DNA from: Endoryza foliicola
GTDB taxonomy: Bacteria > Bacteroidota > Bacteroidia > Chitinophagales > Chitinophagaceae
Length of the DNA stretch: 64,000 bases
Reading direction: 5' to 3'
Assembly: GCA_965226965.1 (NCBI GenBank)
Contig: OZ245715.1
Coordinates: forward strand, 1,364,001-1,428,000
The notes under the pieces were generated by a model, which was not told the origin of the DNA, ran no database searches, and saw only the letters and a list, made by a program, of their open reading frames with translations. Positions 25,114-33,367 of the stretch are shown here, piece after piece (position 1 is the first letter of the stretch; each line of letters begins with the position of its first letter). The position numbers were made by a program, and so were the translations under genes.

Positions 25114-26624
25114 AGAAATCTGCCAACATAGGGCAGTTTTTTGAGTTCTTGTCGCTCTACGGTTAGAATGAGTAATCCAAATAAACTCATTAAAGCCAGC
25201 CCCGAAACCAAATAAACGGGCATAAAGTAACCCGATTTAGCATTCATAAACGCTTTAATGGCTTCATGAACTGCGAACAAGAGGGTGCAAATCACCAAGT
25301 ACGCTATCAACTTTTTCTTCGCATAAGGCACCGGATAGTACTTCTGGCCCTGCGTATAACTCACTACCATCATGAAGGCGTAACATACGAAAGTGCCCCA
25401 TGCGGCTCCGTAGTAATGGAACTTCGGAATCAGGAGAATGTTCAACACAATAGTGATAATGGCTCCCGCCACAGTAATGTATGCACCAAACATGTTTTTG
25501 TTGGTGAGTTTGTACCACACTGATAGGTTGTAATAAATACCCAAGAATACGCTCGCCATGGCAAGAATTGGAACAATATAAATACCCTGCGCGTATTCGG
25601 GGTGAGTGCGCGCAATCAAATACTTCCAAACATCTAAGAATAGCACCACAGTTAGAAACATGAAGCAACAGGCTATTACGAAAAGCTTCATTACTCGGGC
25701 ATATGTTTTCTGCGCATTTTCATTTTTCGATTGATTAAAGAAGAAGGGCTCCGCGGCCAATCGAAATACCTGAATGAAGATGGTGATCAGTACCGCCAAC
25801 TTATAACAGGCCCCAAAAACGCCCAGTTCAAATTGTTCTTGTTTTACGGGAAGTGAAAGCACACGCTGATACACAAGCCTGCTCAGCATTTCATTGATCA
25901 TACCTCCAAATCCCACAATGATCAGCGGATAAGAGTAGTTCATCACTTCTTTCCATAATCCCCAATTGAATCGGAACTTGAAAGCAGAAAATTCTTTGTA
26001 GAGTAAGAGTAATGAAATAGCACTGGCAAATAAATTCGCCAATACAAAATAACCGATACCCACTTTAGGATCATACAATTGACCTAAAAAAGTATAAGGT
26101 GTTTTTTCATGCGCCGGTTTTGCAACATAATAGAAAAACAACACAATGGCGATGTTCAGTAAAATACTGAATACGTTTACAAAAGCATATTTCCTAGGCC
26201 TTTCTTCCAAACGAAGCTTGGAAATGGGAAGGGTATAAAGGGTATCAAAAAACAAGATCCCAATCATCCACAACATATACTCCGGATGATCACTCATTCC
26301 AATAAAGTCGGCCAAAGGCGAACGCAGCCAATAAAGAATCAAGGAAAGAGCTGTGGTGGTAATAAGAACCGATACCATCAAGGTATTGTACAACTCACTT
26401 CTGTCTTTATTCTGCGCAAATCGGAAATAGCTGGTTTCTAAGCCGTAGGTAAATAAAATATTTAAAAAGGGAATAACGGAATAGATCTGGGTATAGGCAT
26501 AAGACCCGTTCGGATCAAATAACTGGAAACCGAGTAAACTAATCGCGAAATTTAGAAATCGGGCCATGATACGGGGTAGACCGTACCATACTGTTTGCCC
26601 TGCTAATTTTTTTATGCCGCTCAA
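25110..26624 (-). CDS. Polysaccharide flippase (Wzx/MATE-like, MviN-type fold)
   Basis: 504 aa with about 14 transmembrane helices. N-terminus IKKLAGQTVWYGLPRIMARFL is typical of oligosaccharide flippases. It starts with TTG at 26624; no ATG lies upstream before a stop, and the conserved N-terminus begins right there. A perfect -7 box (TAAATTTG, minus strand) is at 26641-26648. Members move lipid-linked glycans across the inner membrane for O-antigen or exopolysaccharide. There are no glycosyltransferases nearby, so the substrate is unknown. Confidence 0.88.
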   Translation of the reverse strand: MSGIKKLAGQTVWYGLPRIMARFLNFAISLLGFQLFDPNGSYAYTQIYSVIPFLNILFTYGLETSYFRFAQNKDRSELYNTLMVSVLITTTALSLILYWLRSPLADFIGMSDHPEYMLWMIGILFFDTLYTLPISKLRLEERPRKYAFVNVFSILLNIAIVLFFYYVAKPAHEKTPYTFLGQLYDPKVGIGYFVLANLFASAISLLLLYKEFSAFKFRFNWGLWKEVMNYSYPLIIVGFGGMINEMLSRLVYQRVLSLPVKQEQFELGVFGACYKLAVLITIFIQVFRLAAEPFFFNQSKNENAQKTYARVMKLFVIACCFMFLTVVLFLDVWKYLIARTHPEYAQGIYIVPILAMASVFLGIYYNLSVWYKLTNKNMFGAYITVAGAIITIVLNILLIPKFHYYGAAWGTFVCYAFMMVVSYTQGQKYYPVPYAKKKLIAYLVICTLLFAVHEAIKAFMNAKSGYFMPVYLVSGLALMSLFGLLILTVERQELKKLPYVGRFL

Positions 26625-26640
26625 ATCATCTATATTTTGA

Positions 26641-26648
26641 CAAATTTA
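26641..26648 (-). promoter_or_regulatory. -7 box (TAAATTTG, minus strand) for the flippase gene
   Basis: A perfect TAnnTTTG match located 16 bp before the TTG start at 26624; it supports that start. No clear -33 TTG. Confidence 0.4.
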
Positions 26649-26692
26649 ATGGATGGCCGTAAGAAATCAGCTTTCTTAACATACTGCTGCCT

Positions 26693-26700
26693 TAAATTTG
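26693..26700 (+). promoter_or_regulatory. -7 box (TAAATTTG) for the exported coiled-coil gene
   Basis: A perfect TAnnTTTG match 23 bp before the ATG at 26724; the -33 region shows only TTTC. Confidence 0.4.
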
Positions 26701-26723
26701 TTGAACGCATTTAAAGCCTTCTT

Positions 26724-27386
26724 ATGTTAAAGAAACTATACTTTACGGTTTTTGCTTCCCTGGCCTGTTTGATTTCTTTCGGGCAAGCCCAATTGGGAAG
26801 AATTGAATTGCAAAAAGTGGACCGACAAGCAGTGGTCGTCTTCACCCAATATCCGCAAGAAATTGTGGAGGGCGCTATTAAGCAGAAAATGGATCAGTTG
26901 GGAAACAAAGGAAAGGAAAGCCGAGGCTTGATCAATTTGAACAAGAGCAATTTTTATGTTTACAAAGGAGCTCGACTTCCGGAATGGGACCAACCGGTAG
27001 ATCTTTACTTCAAAACCGAACAAAAGACTCAACGCGACGTAACAGAATCCACTGTTTATTTGGTGATTCAAAAAAATGCCACTGATTTCGCCACCAACGA
27101 AACCGACCCTTCATTGATTGAGGCAGCTAAGAAATTTCTTAACAACCTTCTTCCTCAAATTGAAGCCTACAACTTGGAAGTTGAAATCAAAAAGCAAGAG
27201 GACGCCATCATCAAAATTCAAAACAAGATCAACGATCTCACTGACGATTCCACCAGTTTGGTTCGAAGAATAAAAAATCTCGAGGAAAAACTGCAAGACG
27301 CTACCAAGGAAAAATCGAAACAAGTAACTGAATTGGCGAAGCAACGATTGGTGTTGGAAGCCATGCGTAACAAACGCAAGACCTAA
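26724..27386 (+). CDS. Exported hypothetical protein with C-terminal coiled coil
   Basis: 220 aa. Signal peptide about 1-22 (MLKKLYFTVFASLACLISFG). The middle (25-130) is a beta-rich domain that I do not recognise. From about residue 150 to 220 the sequence is a strong heptad coiled coil (KKQEDAIIKIQNKINDL, then SLVRRIKNLEEKLQDATK). It may be a periplasmic structural or adaptor protein; no catalytic residues were identified. Its 3' end overlaps the convergent cytochrome peroxidase gene by 4 bp. Confidence 0.7.
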   Translation: MLKKLYFTVFASLACLISFGQAQLGRIELQKVDRQAVVVFTQYPQEIVEGAIKQKMDQLGNKGKESRGLINLNKSNFYVYKGARLPEWDQPVDLYFKTEQKTQRDVTESTVYLVIQKNATDFATNETDPSLIEAAKKFLNNLLPQIEAYNLEVEIKKQEDAIIKIQNKINDLTDDSTSLVRRIKNLEEKLQDATKEKSKQVTELAKQRLVLEAMRNKRKT

Positions 27387-28426
27387 AATCCTTCCGTAAA
27401 GCGTTTGTTCTTTAAAAGCGTAGAATCTGTTAGCGTGTAAAAGAATTGCGTCAGATAGAACTTATCCAATGCGGTGAGGGGAATTTTATTGGCCACCAAA
27501 CTATCAGTGGTAGGACCATTTATTACGCCATCACTGTAATGATCCATTACATTTCTTACTGAATAGAATCGACCATCATGACCATAGGGGAAGGTCAGCA
27601 TCACATTTCGTAAGCTGGGTACTTTGAATTTCAACGAGTCGGTCGATTTGCCGGTAATGCGCATTCTTCCCAAATCATTGATGGTTGGGTTAAGCGCCAT
27701 TCCAATATTGCGGTAGCTATTATCAGTAAGCAGAGGCTCCACATGACAGGTGGTACATTTCTTCGCTTTGAAAATGGAATAGCCCATGGCCTCAGCATCG
27801 CTGAAAATGGCCGTTCCTTTTTTCACTCTATCATATTTACTATCGGCCGAAACCATGCTGCCAACAAATTGCGCGATGGCTTTTAAAATGCGTTGACTGT
27901 TAATAGTGCGGTCGCCAAAAGCTTTCCGAAAAAGCTCGGGATAAGTACTGTCTGCTTCTAATTTTTTTACCACGGTGGCGATATCCTCCGCCATTTCATT
28001 TGGAGCTGTGATTGGAGAAAGCGGTTGTACTTCAAGGTTGTTTACGCCTCCGTCCCAATGCAATTCTTTTTGCCAGGCCATATTAAAAATGCCCGGAGCA
28101 TTTCGTGTGGTGAACTGGTTATTGAATCCATGACTAAGATCGTGGTCGAAAGTGGCAAATCCGGCAAATTGCTGATGACAAGAGGCACAAGGGAAGTTTC
28201 CGTCTTTAGAAAGCTTTCCATCGTAAAACAATTTCTTTCCTAATTGAAACCCCTCTTCTGTTAATGGGTTGGTGCTAAAATTGTATACAGGCGTTGGAAA
28301 GCCATCGGGTACCGTAAAACTAATGGGGGTAGTAGTGGGTGCTGTATCTTTTTTGCTGCAAGCATAAATGAGTAAACTCCCAATGAGCAGTAAAGCAGAA
28401 ATTCGTATGGTCCATCTTATGGTCAT
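27383..28426 (-). CDS. Di-heme cytochrome c peroxidase/MauG family protein (MbnH-like)
   Basis: 347 aa. Lipoprotein-type signal ending LLIYACSKK, then two c-type heme sites: C80-A-S-C83-H84 in the N-terminal half and C224-T-T-C227-H228 in the C-terminal half. The CcpA/MauG superfamily includes H2O2-reducing peroxidases and enzymes that oxidise residues of partner proteins. Here the gene directly follows an MbnP-family gene (1-bp overlap), the arrangement known for MbnH, which oxidises a tryptophan of MbnP. The MbnH-like assignment therefore rests mainly on the neighbour. Envelope-located. Confidence 0.88.
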   Translation of the reverse strand: MTIRWTIRISALLLIGSLLIYACSKKDTAPTTTPISFTVPDGFPTPVYNFSTNPLTEEGFQLGKKLFYDGKLSKDGNFPCASCHQQFAGFATFDHDLSHGFNNQFTTRNAPGIFNMAWQKELHWDGGVNNLEVQPLSPITAPNEMAEDIATVVKKLEADSTYPELFRKAFGDRTINSQRILKAIAQFVGSMVSADSKYDRVKKGTAIFSDAEAMGYSIFKAKKCTTCHVEPLLTDNSYRNIGMALNPTINDLGRMRITGKSTDSLKFKVPSLRNVMLTFPYGHDGRFYSVRNVMDHYSDGVINGPTTDSLVANKIPLTALDKFYLTQFFYTLTDSTLLKNKRFTEGF

Positions 28427-29187
28427 TATTGAGCACTGCTTACGGTGAACAATTGTTGGTAGTTATCGGCATACAACATAGCCAAGGCACCCGGTGTGGT
28501 ACACAGAGGATTGCTGGCTATTTTTAAGGGATGAGCGCCGTCAAACCATTTATTGATGTTAGCACTTATGGTAATTACTGAATTTCCTTTTTCGGTTACT
28601 GAAAGAGCGGCACCGGAAGGAAAACCGAGTGTGGTCGATCGAATCACATTCTCACCTGCTTTATAACCACCAATATGGTATTCGAATGCGTTGTTACTTG
28701 CCGTTGAAACAGGCGAATTGCCCTCTAGTTTCGCCATAATATAGCCGGTATTCCAGGTCCAGAACATACCGTTCGTTGGGTCCAGAGCTCCTGTTTGAGC
28801 CCCACTGAAATTGCGTGTACTGTCTACCCCTATTTTAAATGAAATAGAGGTATATTCTTTTGCAGTTACACTTAAAGGAATTCGCAAGCTGGCGGTATCA
28901 GCGAAATTCACGAAATAATGAACCGTACTTCCAATTGGAAATTCAACGCCACTAGCGGTTTTCAGCACAATGTCGTGTATATAAAACTTGAAGGTTTTTA
29001 CGGTATATGATTCTCCCAACCCATTCGTATAAGTAGTGCCAAAACTGAACGGATTGGCATCAACCCTCGCTTCAAACTTTAGTTGAAGATTGGTTGTTCC
29101 TTGGGTTGATTTGGGTTCTTTTTGGCAAGAACACAAAAAACTTACTACTATCAATACCAATATTGGTAGTTTTTGGAAGAAACGCAT
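28426..29187 (-). CDS. MbnP family lipoprotein (candidate copper-binding partner)
   Basis: 253 aa from ATG at 29187 (the frame extends seven codons to a TTG inside arfB). Lipoprotein signal with lipobox LCSC (Cys21). Family features: KTFKFYIHDI near residue 65, the central LDPTNGMFWTWNTGY with W143 and W145, FEYHIGG with H171, and the C-terminal ADNYQQLF. In the characterised methanobactin-linked MbnP, a tryptophan converted to kynurenine by MbnH creates a copper site. Whether this orthologue is modified is not known. It starts 1 bp after the arfB stop and overlaps the MauG-like gene by 1 bp, forming an arfB-mbnP-mauG operon. Confidence 0.85.
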   Translation of the reverse strand: MRFFQKLPILVLIVVSFLCSCQKEPKSTQGTTNLQLKFEARVDANPFSFGTTYTNGLGESYTVKTFKFYIHDIVLKTASGVEFPIGSTVHYFVNFADTASLRIPLSVTAKEYTSISFKIGVDSTRNFSGAQTGALDPTNGMFWTWNTGYIMAKLEGNSPVSTASNNAFEYHIGGYKAGENVIRSTTLGFPSGAALSVTEKGNSVITISANINKWFDGAHPLKIASNPLCTTPGALAMLYADNYQQLFTVSSAQ

Positions 29188-29188
29188 A

Positions 29189-29596
29189 TCAAAAGTCAGA
29201 ACGATCAATTTTTCTTCTTTGTTGTTTGTTTTCAGATTGCTTTTTCTTGGTTGTGAGTCGCTTTTCTTTCGCGGCCTTGCTCACTTTGGTGGCAATTCTT
29301 TTCTTGGGTTGTTTTAAAGCGGCTTCAATCAATTGATTGGCTTTCTTGATGACCGCTTCTTTATTCTCTAATTGACTTCTAAATTCTTGGCTTTTTACTT
29401 GAAGGATGCCGTCGGCAGAAATTTTGGTTGCTAGTTTCTCCAATATCCTACTTTTTTGGTCGGCATCCAATAGGGCGCTGTTAACAATATCAAAATACCC
29501 CAACACCATGGTTTCCACCTTGTTAACGTTTTGTCCGCCTTTCCCTCCGCTTCTAGCGGTGGTAAAACTGATTTCTTTGGAAACATCTATCTTCAT
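29189..29596 (-). CDS. arfB: Alternative ribosome-rescue factor ArfB (peptidyl-tRNA hydrolase)
   Basis: 135 aa. Release-factor-like domain with the catalytic GGQ in GGKGGQNVNKVET (residues about 17-29), lacking the codon-recognition domains of RF1/RF2. The C-terminal tail is strongly basic (KKPKKRIATKVSKAAKEKR and KKKQSENKQQRRK), as needed to enter the empty mRNA channel of stalled ribosomes. Length and start match the family (YaeJ). It is the first gene of a minus-strand operon with the MbnP and MauG genes. Confidence 0.95.
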   Translation of the reverse strand: MKIDVSKEISFTTARSGGKGGQNVNKVETMVLGYFDIVNSALLDADQKSRILEKLATKISADGILQVKSQEFRSQLENKEAVIKKANQLIEAALKQPKKRIATKVSKAAKEKRLTTKKKQSENKQQRRKIDRSDF

Positions 29597-29600
29597 GTTT

Positions 29601-29631
29601 CAAAGTTACATTTATGCGCGTTGTTATACAA
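29601..29631 (-). promoter_or_regulatory. Promoter for the arfB-mbnP-mauG operon
   Basis: On the minus strand TTG (29631-29629) is followed after 20 bp by TAACTTTG (29608-29601), a perfect -33/-7 pair with correct spacing. The G of the -7 box is 4 bp before the arfB ATG, implying a leaderless or nearly leaderless mRNA. The -33 element lies inside the first codons of the divergent dtd gene. Confidence 0.6.
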
Positions 29632-30066
29632 AGGGTGAAAGAAGCCTCCGTAACCATCCACAATGAAATACGATCTGCCATTGGAAAGGGTTTGTTGGTG
29701 TTGGTAGGAATTGAAGATGCGGATACTACGGAGGATATTGAGTGGCTCAGCCAAAAAATCACCCAGTTACGCATATTCGACGACGAGGCCGGCGTCATGA
29801 ATCTCTCCTTAAAAGACATCAATGGCGACCTTATTCTGGTAAGTCAATTTACCTTACATGCCGCCACTAAAAAGGGTAACCGACCTTCTTATATCAAGGC
29901 TTCAAAGCCCCCGATAGCCATTCCGTTGTACGAGGCTATGATCAAGCAACTTGAAACCGATCTCGGAAAGCCAATTGGAACAGGCGAATTCGGGGCCGAT
30001 ATGAAAGTTGCTCTCATCAACGACGGCCCCGTAACCATTATCATCGATTCCAAAAACAAAGAATAA
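29614..30066 (+). CDS. dtd: D-aminoacyl-tRNA deacylase
   Basis: 150 aa. Removes D-amino acids mischarged on tRNAs. Starts MRVVIQRVKEASVTI as usual; the catalytic-site motif SQFTLHA (about 77-83) and the chirality-selecting Gly-cisPro motif NDGPVTI (about 137-143) are both intact. Its start lies 17 bp from the divergent arfB start, and its stop overlaps the ATG of the next gene by 1 bp. Confidence 0.96.
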   Translation: MRVVIQRVKEASVTIHNEIRSAIGKGLLVLVGIEDADTTEDIEWLSQKITQLRIFDDEAGVMNLSLKDINGDLILVSQFTLHAATKKGNRPSYIKASKPPIAIPLYEAMIKQLETDLGKPIGTGEFGADMKVALINDGPVTIIIDSKNKE

Positions 30067-30398
30067 TGCAGGATATTACGCTCCAAGAAGCCCAGAACAG
30101 AGTAGACGAATGGATCAAAACCATTGGGGTTCGCTATTTCAGTGAACTCACCAATATGGCGATATTGACCGAGGAAGTGGGAGAATTGGCCCGAATTATG
30201 GCCCGCACTTACGGAGATCAAAGCTTTAAAAACGAAGAAAAAGCCAAACAACTACCCGATGAAATGGCCGATGTACTATGGGTACTCATTTGTTTGGCCA
30301 ACCAAACCGGTGTGAACCTCACAGAAGCTTTTGAAAAAAACATGGCCAAAAAAACAGCCCGCGACGCGGACAGGCATAAGAACAATCCGAAGCTGTAA
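30066..30398 (+). CDS. MazG-like nucleotide pyrophosphohydrolase
   Basis: 110 aa, all-alpha NTP pyrophosphohydrolase fold. Metal-binding ExxE...ExxD signature visible as EEVGELARIM and later DEMADVLWVLICLAN. Short MazG/RS21-C6-type proteins hydrolyse (d)NTPs, probably as house-cleaning enzymes. It overlaps dtd by 1 bp, so the two are co-translated. Confidence 0.88.
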   Translation: MQDITLQEAQNRVDEWIKTIGVRYFSELTNMAILTEEVGELARIMARTYGDQSFKNEEKAKQLPDEMADVLWVLICLANQTGVNLTEAFEKNMAKKTARDADRHKNNPKL

Positions 30399-30576
30399 GT
30401 AGTTAACAATTAATAATTAAAAGAAAGGCATTAGGCCTTAGACTTAGGGCTTTTGATGCATTTAAATAATATCTTTTCACCCCAACCGCCTCAAATAGAC
30501 TGGAATCCCAATCATCCTGACTTTGGCTGTTTCATTATTAATTATTAATTATTAATTTTTAATTATTCCCCCTTCT

Positions 30577-30584
30577 TATTTTTG
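30577..30584 (+). promoter_or_regulatory. -7 box (TATTTTTG) for glycyl-tRNA synthetase
   Basis: A perfect TAnnTTTG match ending 8 bp before the ATG at 30593; the -33 region is an AT-rich palindromic array lacking TTG. Confidence 0.45.
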
Positions 30585-30592
30585 CACCACTT

Positions 30593-32041
30593 ATGGCAAC
30601 AGAAACAAATAAATTTCAGGCGATTATCTCACATTGTAAAGAGTACGGATTTATTTTCCCCTCTAGTGAGATTTATGATGGTTTGGCAGCAGTGTACGAC
30701 TACGGCCAAATGGGTAGTGAATTGAAGAAAAACATTCGTGATTATTGGTGGAAGAGCATGACCCAAATGCATGAAAACATTGTAGGGATCGATGCAGCCA
30801 TTTTTATGCACCCAACCACCTGGAAAGCAAGTGGACACGTTGACAACTTCAACGATCCAATGATCGATAACAAAGACAGTAAAAAGCGCTATCGTGTAGA
30901 CCATTTGATTGAAGGGTATGCCGACCAACTCAAAGCCAATGGTGATGAAGCCGGTGCCGCAACCCTCATATCAAAAATGGAGGCCCTTCAAGCCCAAGAT
31001 GATTTGGCCGGTTTAAAAGCGTTGATCGAAGAATACAAAATAGCTTGCGCCATCAGTGGAACTGTGAATTGGACCGACGTGCGTCAGTTCAACCTGATGT
31101 TTGCAACTGAGTTTGGCTCTACTGCTTCATCTGATGATGCCGATAACAAAGTATACCTCCGTCCGGAAACCGCTCAAGGTATTTTCGTGAACTTTTTAAA
31201 TGTTCAGAAAACGGGAAGAATGAAAGTGCCTTTTGGGATCGCTCAAATTGGTAAAGCTTTTAGAAACGAGATCGTGGCACGCCAGTTCATTTTCCGCATG
31301 CGCGAATTTGAACAAATGGAAATGCAATTCTTTGTTCGCCCCGGTACAGAAGGCGAATGGTATGAATACTGGAAAGAAGCTCGTATGAAATGGCATTTAA
31401 GTTTAGGTATTTCTCCCGATCGTTATCGTTTCCACGACCACGTTAAACTGGCTCACTACGCCAAAGCCGCTTGTGATATTGAGTACGATTTCCCGATCGG
31501 TTTCAAAGAGGTAGAAGGCATTCACTCAAGAGGAGATTTTGACTTAAGTCAGCACCAGCTTTACAGCAAAAAGAAGATGAACTATTTTGATACCGAGATA
31601 AATCAAAACTATGTTCCATATGTAATTGAAACGTCTATTGGTTTAGATAGAACCGTAATGATGGTACTAAGCGAAGCATATGAAGAGCAAGATTTGAGTA
31701 CTGCGGAGAAGCAAGACAGTCGTGTAGTATTGAAATTTCCTGCGAAACTGGCTCCGATAAAATTAGCCGTGTTGCCGCTCACGAAGAAAGATGGACTTCC
31801 GGAAATTGCACGCCAAATCATGGACAATTGCAAGCCGCATTTCCGTTGTTTCTATGAGGAGAAAGATACCATTGGTAAGCGTTATAGAAGAATGGATGCT
31901 TTAGGAACTCCTTTCTGTGTTACCATCGATCACCAAACGAAAGAAGACAATACTGTTACCATTCGTTACAGAGATTCGATGCAACAGGAACGCATATCCA
32001 TCGATTCGATACTCACATTGGTTAATAAAGAAATTTTCTAG
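30593..32041 (+). CDS. glyS: Glycine-tRNA ligase (dimeric alpha2 type)
   Basis: 482 aa, single-chain class II synthetase. Motif 2 is seen in GKAFRNEIVARQFIFRMREFEQMEMQFF, and motif 3 in ETSIGLDRTVMMVL near residue 350. The C-terminal anticodon-binding domain (about 385-482) starts APIKLAVLPL. The sequence after the catalytic core, KLAHYAKAACDIEYDFPIGF, is typical of eukaryote-like bacterial GlyRS. ATG start. The preceding 190 bp are AT-rich spacer. Confidence 0.97.
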   Translation: MATETNKFQAIISHCKEYGFIFPSSEIYDGLAAVYDYGQMGSELKKNIRDYWWKSMTQMHENIVGIDAAIFMHPTTWKASGHVDNFNDPMIDNKDSKKRYRVDHLIEGYADQLKANGDEAGAATLISKMEALQAQDDLAGLKALIEEYKIACAISGTVNWTDVRQFNLMFATEFGSTASSDDADNKVYLRPETAQGIFVNFLNVQKTGRMKVPFGIAQIGKAFRNEIVARQFIFRMREFEQMEMQFFVRPGTEGEWYEYWKEARMKWHLSLGISPDRYRFHDHVKLAHYAKAACDIEYDFPIGFKEVEGIHSRGDFDLSQHQLYSKKKMNYFDTEINQNYVPYVIETSIGLDRTVMMVLSEAYEEQDLSTAEKQDSRVVLKFPAKLAPIKLAVLPLTKKDGLPEIARQIMDNCKPHFRCFYEEKDTIGKRYRRMDALGTPFCVTIDHQTKEDNTVTIRYRDSMQQERISIDSILTLVNKEIF

Positions 32042-32130
32042 GCTCCAAAAGCTGGGGTACTTTTGCAATGTGATATTGAATTACAGTTTGGTATCATCCT
32101 AACCCCATATTAAACCTTCTAAATGTAATT

Positions 32131-32400
32131 ATGTACGTTAGTCCTTATCTTGGAGCCGGCCTTTTATTATTTGCTGTAATAGTTGGCTATTTCATTAGAA
32201 CCCGTAATGAGAACAAACTGAAAAGACGTATCAAGGATGTTGAAACAGACTTGCTGCGCAATCACGATCAAATCCTGCAGTTACAGAGAGAGAAAATTGA
32301 ATTGCTGCGTCAATTAGACAATCCCGGAATTCCGGTTATTTCAATTGCACAAGGCAAAGATGAACAGAAGACCAAGAAGCAGGGAGCGTTGGTAAAGTAA
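32131..32400 (+). CDS. Small membrane-anchored coiled-coil protein
   Basis: 89 aa. One N-terminal transmembrane helix (residues about 5-23, YLGAGLLLFAVIVGYFI), then a basic and heptad-patterned helix to residue about 66 (KLKRRIKDVETDLLRNHDQI, then LQREKIELLRQL) and a polar tail. No known family recognised. The isolated position, ATG start and a strong terminator right behind it support a real gene. Confidence 0.7.
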   Translation: MYVSPYLGAGLLLFAVIVGYFIRTRNENKLKRRIKDVETDLLRNHDQILQLQREKIELLRQLDNPGIPVISIAQGKDEQKTKKQGALVK

Positions 32401-32429
32401 TTGTTTCCTGAAGTAATATTTAACTAAGT

Positions 32430-32458
32430 GAGGCTGTTTTTACAGCCTCTTTTTTTTA
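32430..32458 (+). terminator. Terminator after the small coiled-coil gene
   Basis: Stem GAGGCTGT (32430-32437) pairs with ACAGCCTC (32442-32449) around TTTT, followed by nine T residues. Confidence 0.9.
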
Positions 32459-33178
32459 TCCATAAATTTCGAAATGAATATCTTTCTTGTCGTATCCAAG
32501 TGCTGCCAGCTTCGTTCTGGCCTCATCAATCATGTTCTTCCAACCACATAAATAGAAGCTTGCTTCTTTATTTTCAGACTGTGCGATCAATTCTTCATAT
32601 ACCTCATGTACGTATCCTTTTTTTCCCGACCATTCTTCTCTCGACAAAACCGGGTGATAATGAAATGAAGGCCATTCTTGCTGCATTTTTTCAAATTCAG
32701 CTCTATACAATAAATCTCCTTGTGTTCTGGTGCCGAAGATGAGGTGCAACTCTTGATGTTCAAGTCCCTTTTGTCTTATTTCTTGTAGCATTGCTCGGAA
32801 CGGTGCTACGCCGGTGCCGGTGCAAATAAAATAAATTGGCTTGATGATGGGTTGATGCAAAAGAAAAACACCCTGTGGTCCTCTGAATTTCAACTCCGAA
32901 CCAATTTGAATTTCTTCAAAAAGATATTTTGAACCTGCTCCATCGGGAAGTTGAACAATCAATAATTCAAAACTATTGGAGCCATCAGCAGCATTAGCGA
33001 TGGAATAACTTCTCAGTCTTTTGTTCGGACGCTCGTGTATGGGCAAATCGAAGGTTACAAATTGTCCGGCTTTGTAGTCAAAACTTTCCGGTTCCGGAAC
33101 ACGAATCCAAAAGCGGCGCGTGTGTGCGGTTAAATTTTCAAACTTCTCTACAATTCCGGTTCGCCACGGTAATAACAT
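32456..33178 (-). CDS. Ferredoxin/flavodoxin-NADP reductase family flavoprotein
   Basis: 240 aa. FAD-binding motif RLRSYSIAN (about 54-62) in the N-terminal beta-barrel and the NAD(P)-binding fold with CTGTGVAPFRAML (about 118-130) and the nicotinamide-side YLCGWKNM (about 210-217). A plain FNR-type reductase without fused domains; electron partner unknown. It ends in the T-run region of the convergent terminator. Confidence 0.9.
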   Translation of the reverse strand: MLLPWRTGIVEKFENLTAHTRRFWIRVPEPESFDYKAGQFVTFDLPIHERPNKRLRSYSIANAADGSNSFELLIVQLPDGAGSKYLFEEIQIGSELKFRGPQGVFLLHQPIIKPIYFICTGTGVAPFRAMLQEIRQKGLEHQELHLIFGTRTQGDLLYRAEFEKMQQEWPSFHYHPVLSREEWSGKKGYVHEVYEELIAQSENKEASFYLCGWKNMIDEARTKLAALGYDKKDIHFEIYG

Positions 33179-33206
33179 ATCTTCTTATTTTTCGTAAAAA
33201 TAGTTG

Positions 33207-33227
33207 AGGCCGTTGAAAACGGCCTCG
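33207..33227. other. GC-rich hairpin upstream of the FNR-like gene
   Basis: A perfect 9-bp inverted repeat GAGGCCGTT/AACGGCCTC with a 3-nt loop, 29 bp upstream of the FNR start. On the plus strand it is followed by an A-run, on the minus strand by AACTATTTTT. It could be a leader structure or a decayed terminator. Confidence 0.5.
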
Positions 33228-33307
33228 AAAAAATAAGCATGCCTTAATGGCTAGCAATCGTTGCTGCAATCTAACTAAAAAATCAATAAAAAGTACAATT
33301 GTACTAT

Positions 33308-33346
33308 TAAAATAAAAAAACCTCTCCATGAAATTTGGAGAGGTTT
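33308..33346 (-). terminator. Terminator of the S8 peptidase gene
   Basis: On the minus strand AAACCTCTCCA pairs with TGGAGAGGTTT around a 7-nt loop (33318-33346) and is followed by TTTTTTTATTTT. It lies 22 bp past the stop of the protease gene. Confidence 0.88.
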
Positions 33347-33367
33347 GAGGCATTTGACAATTATGGT

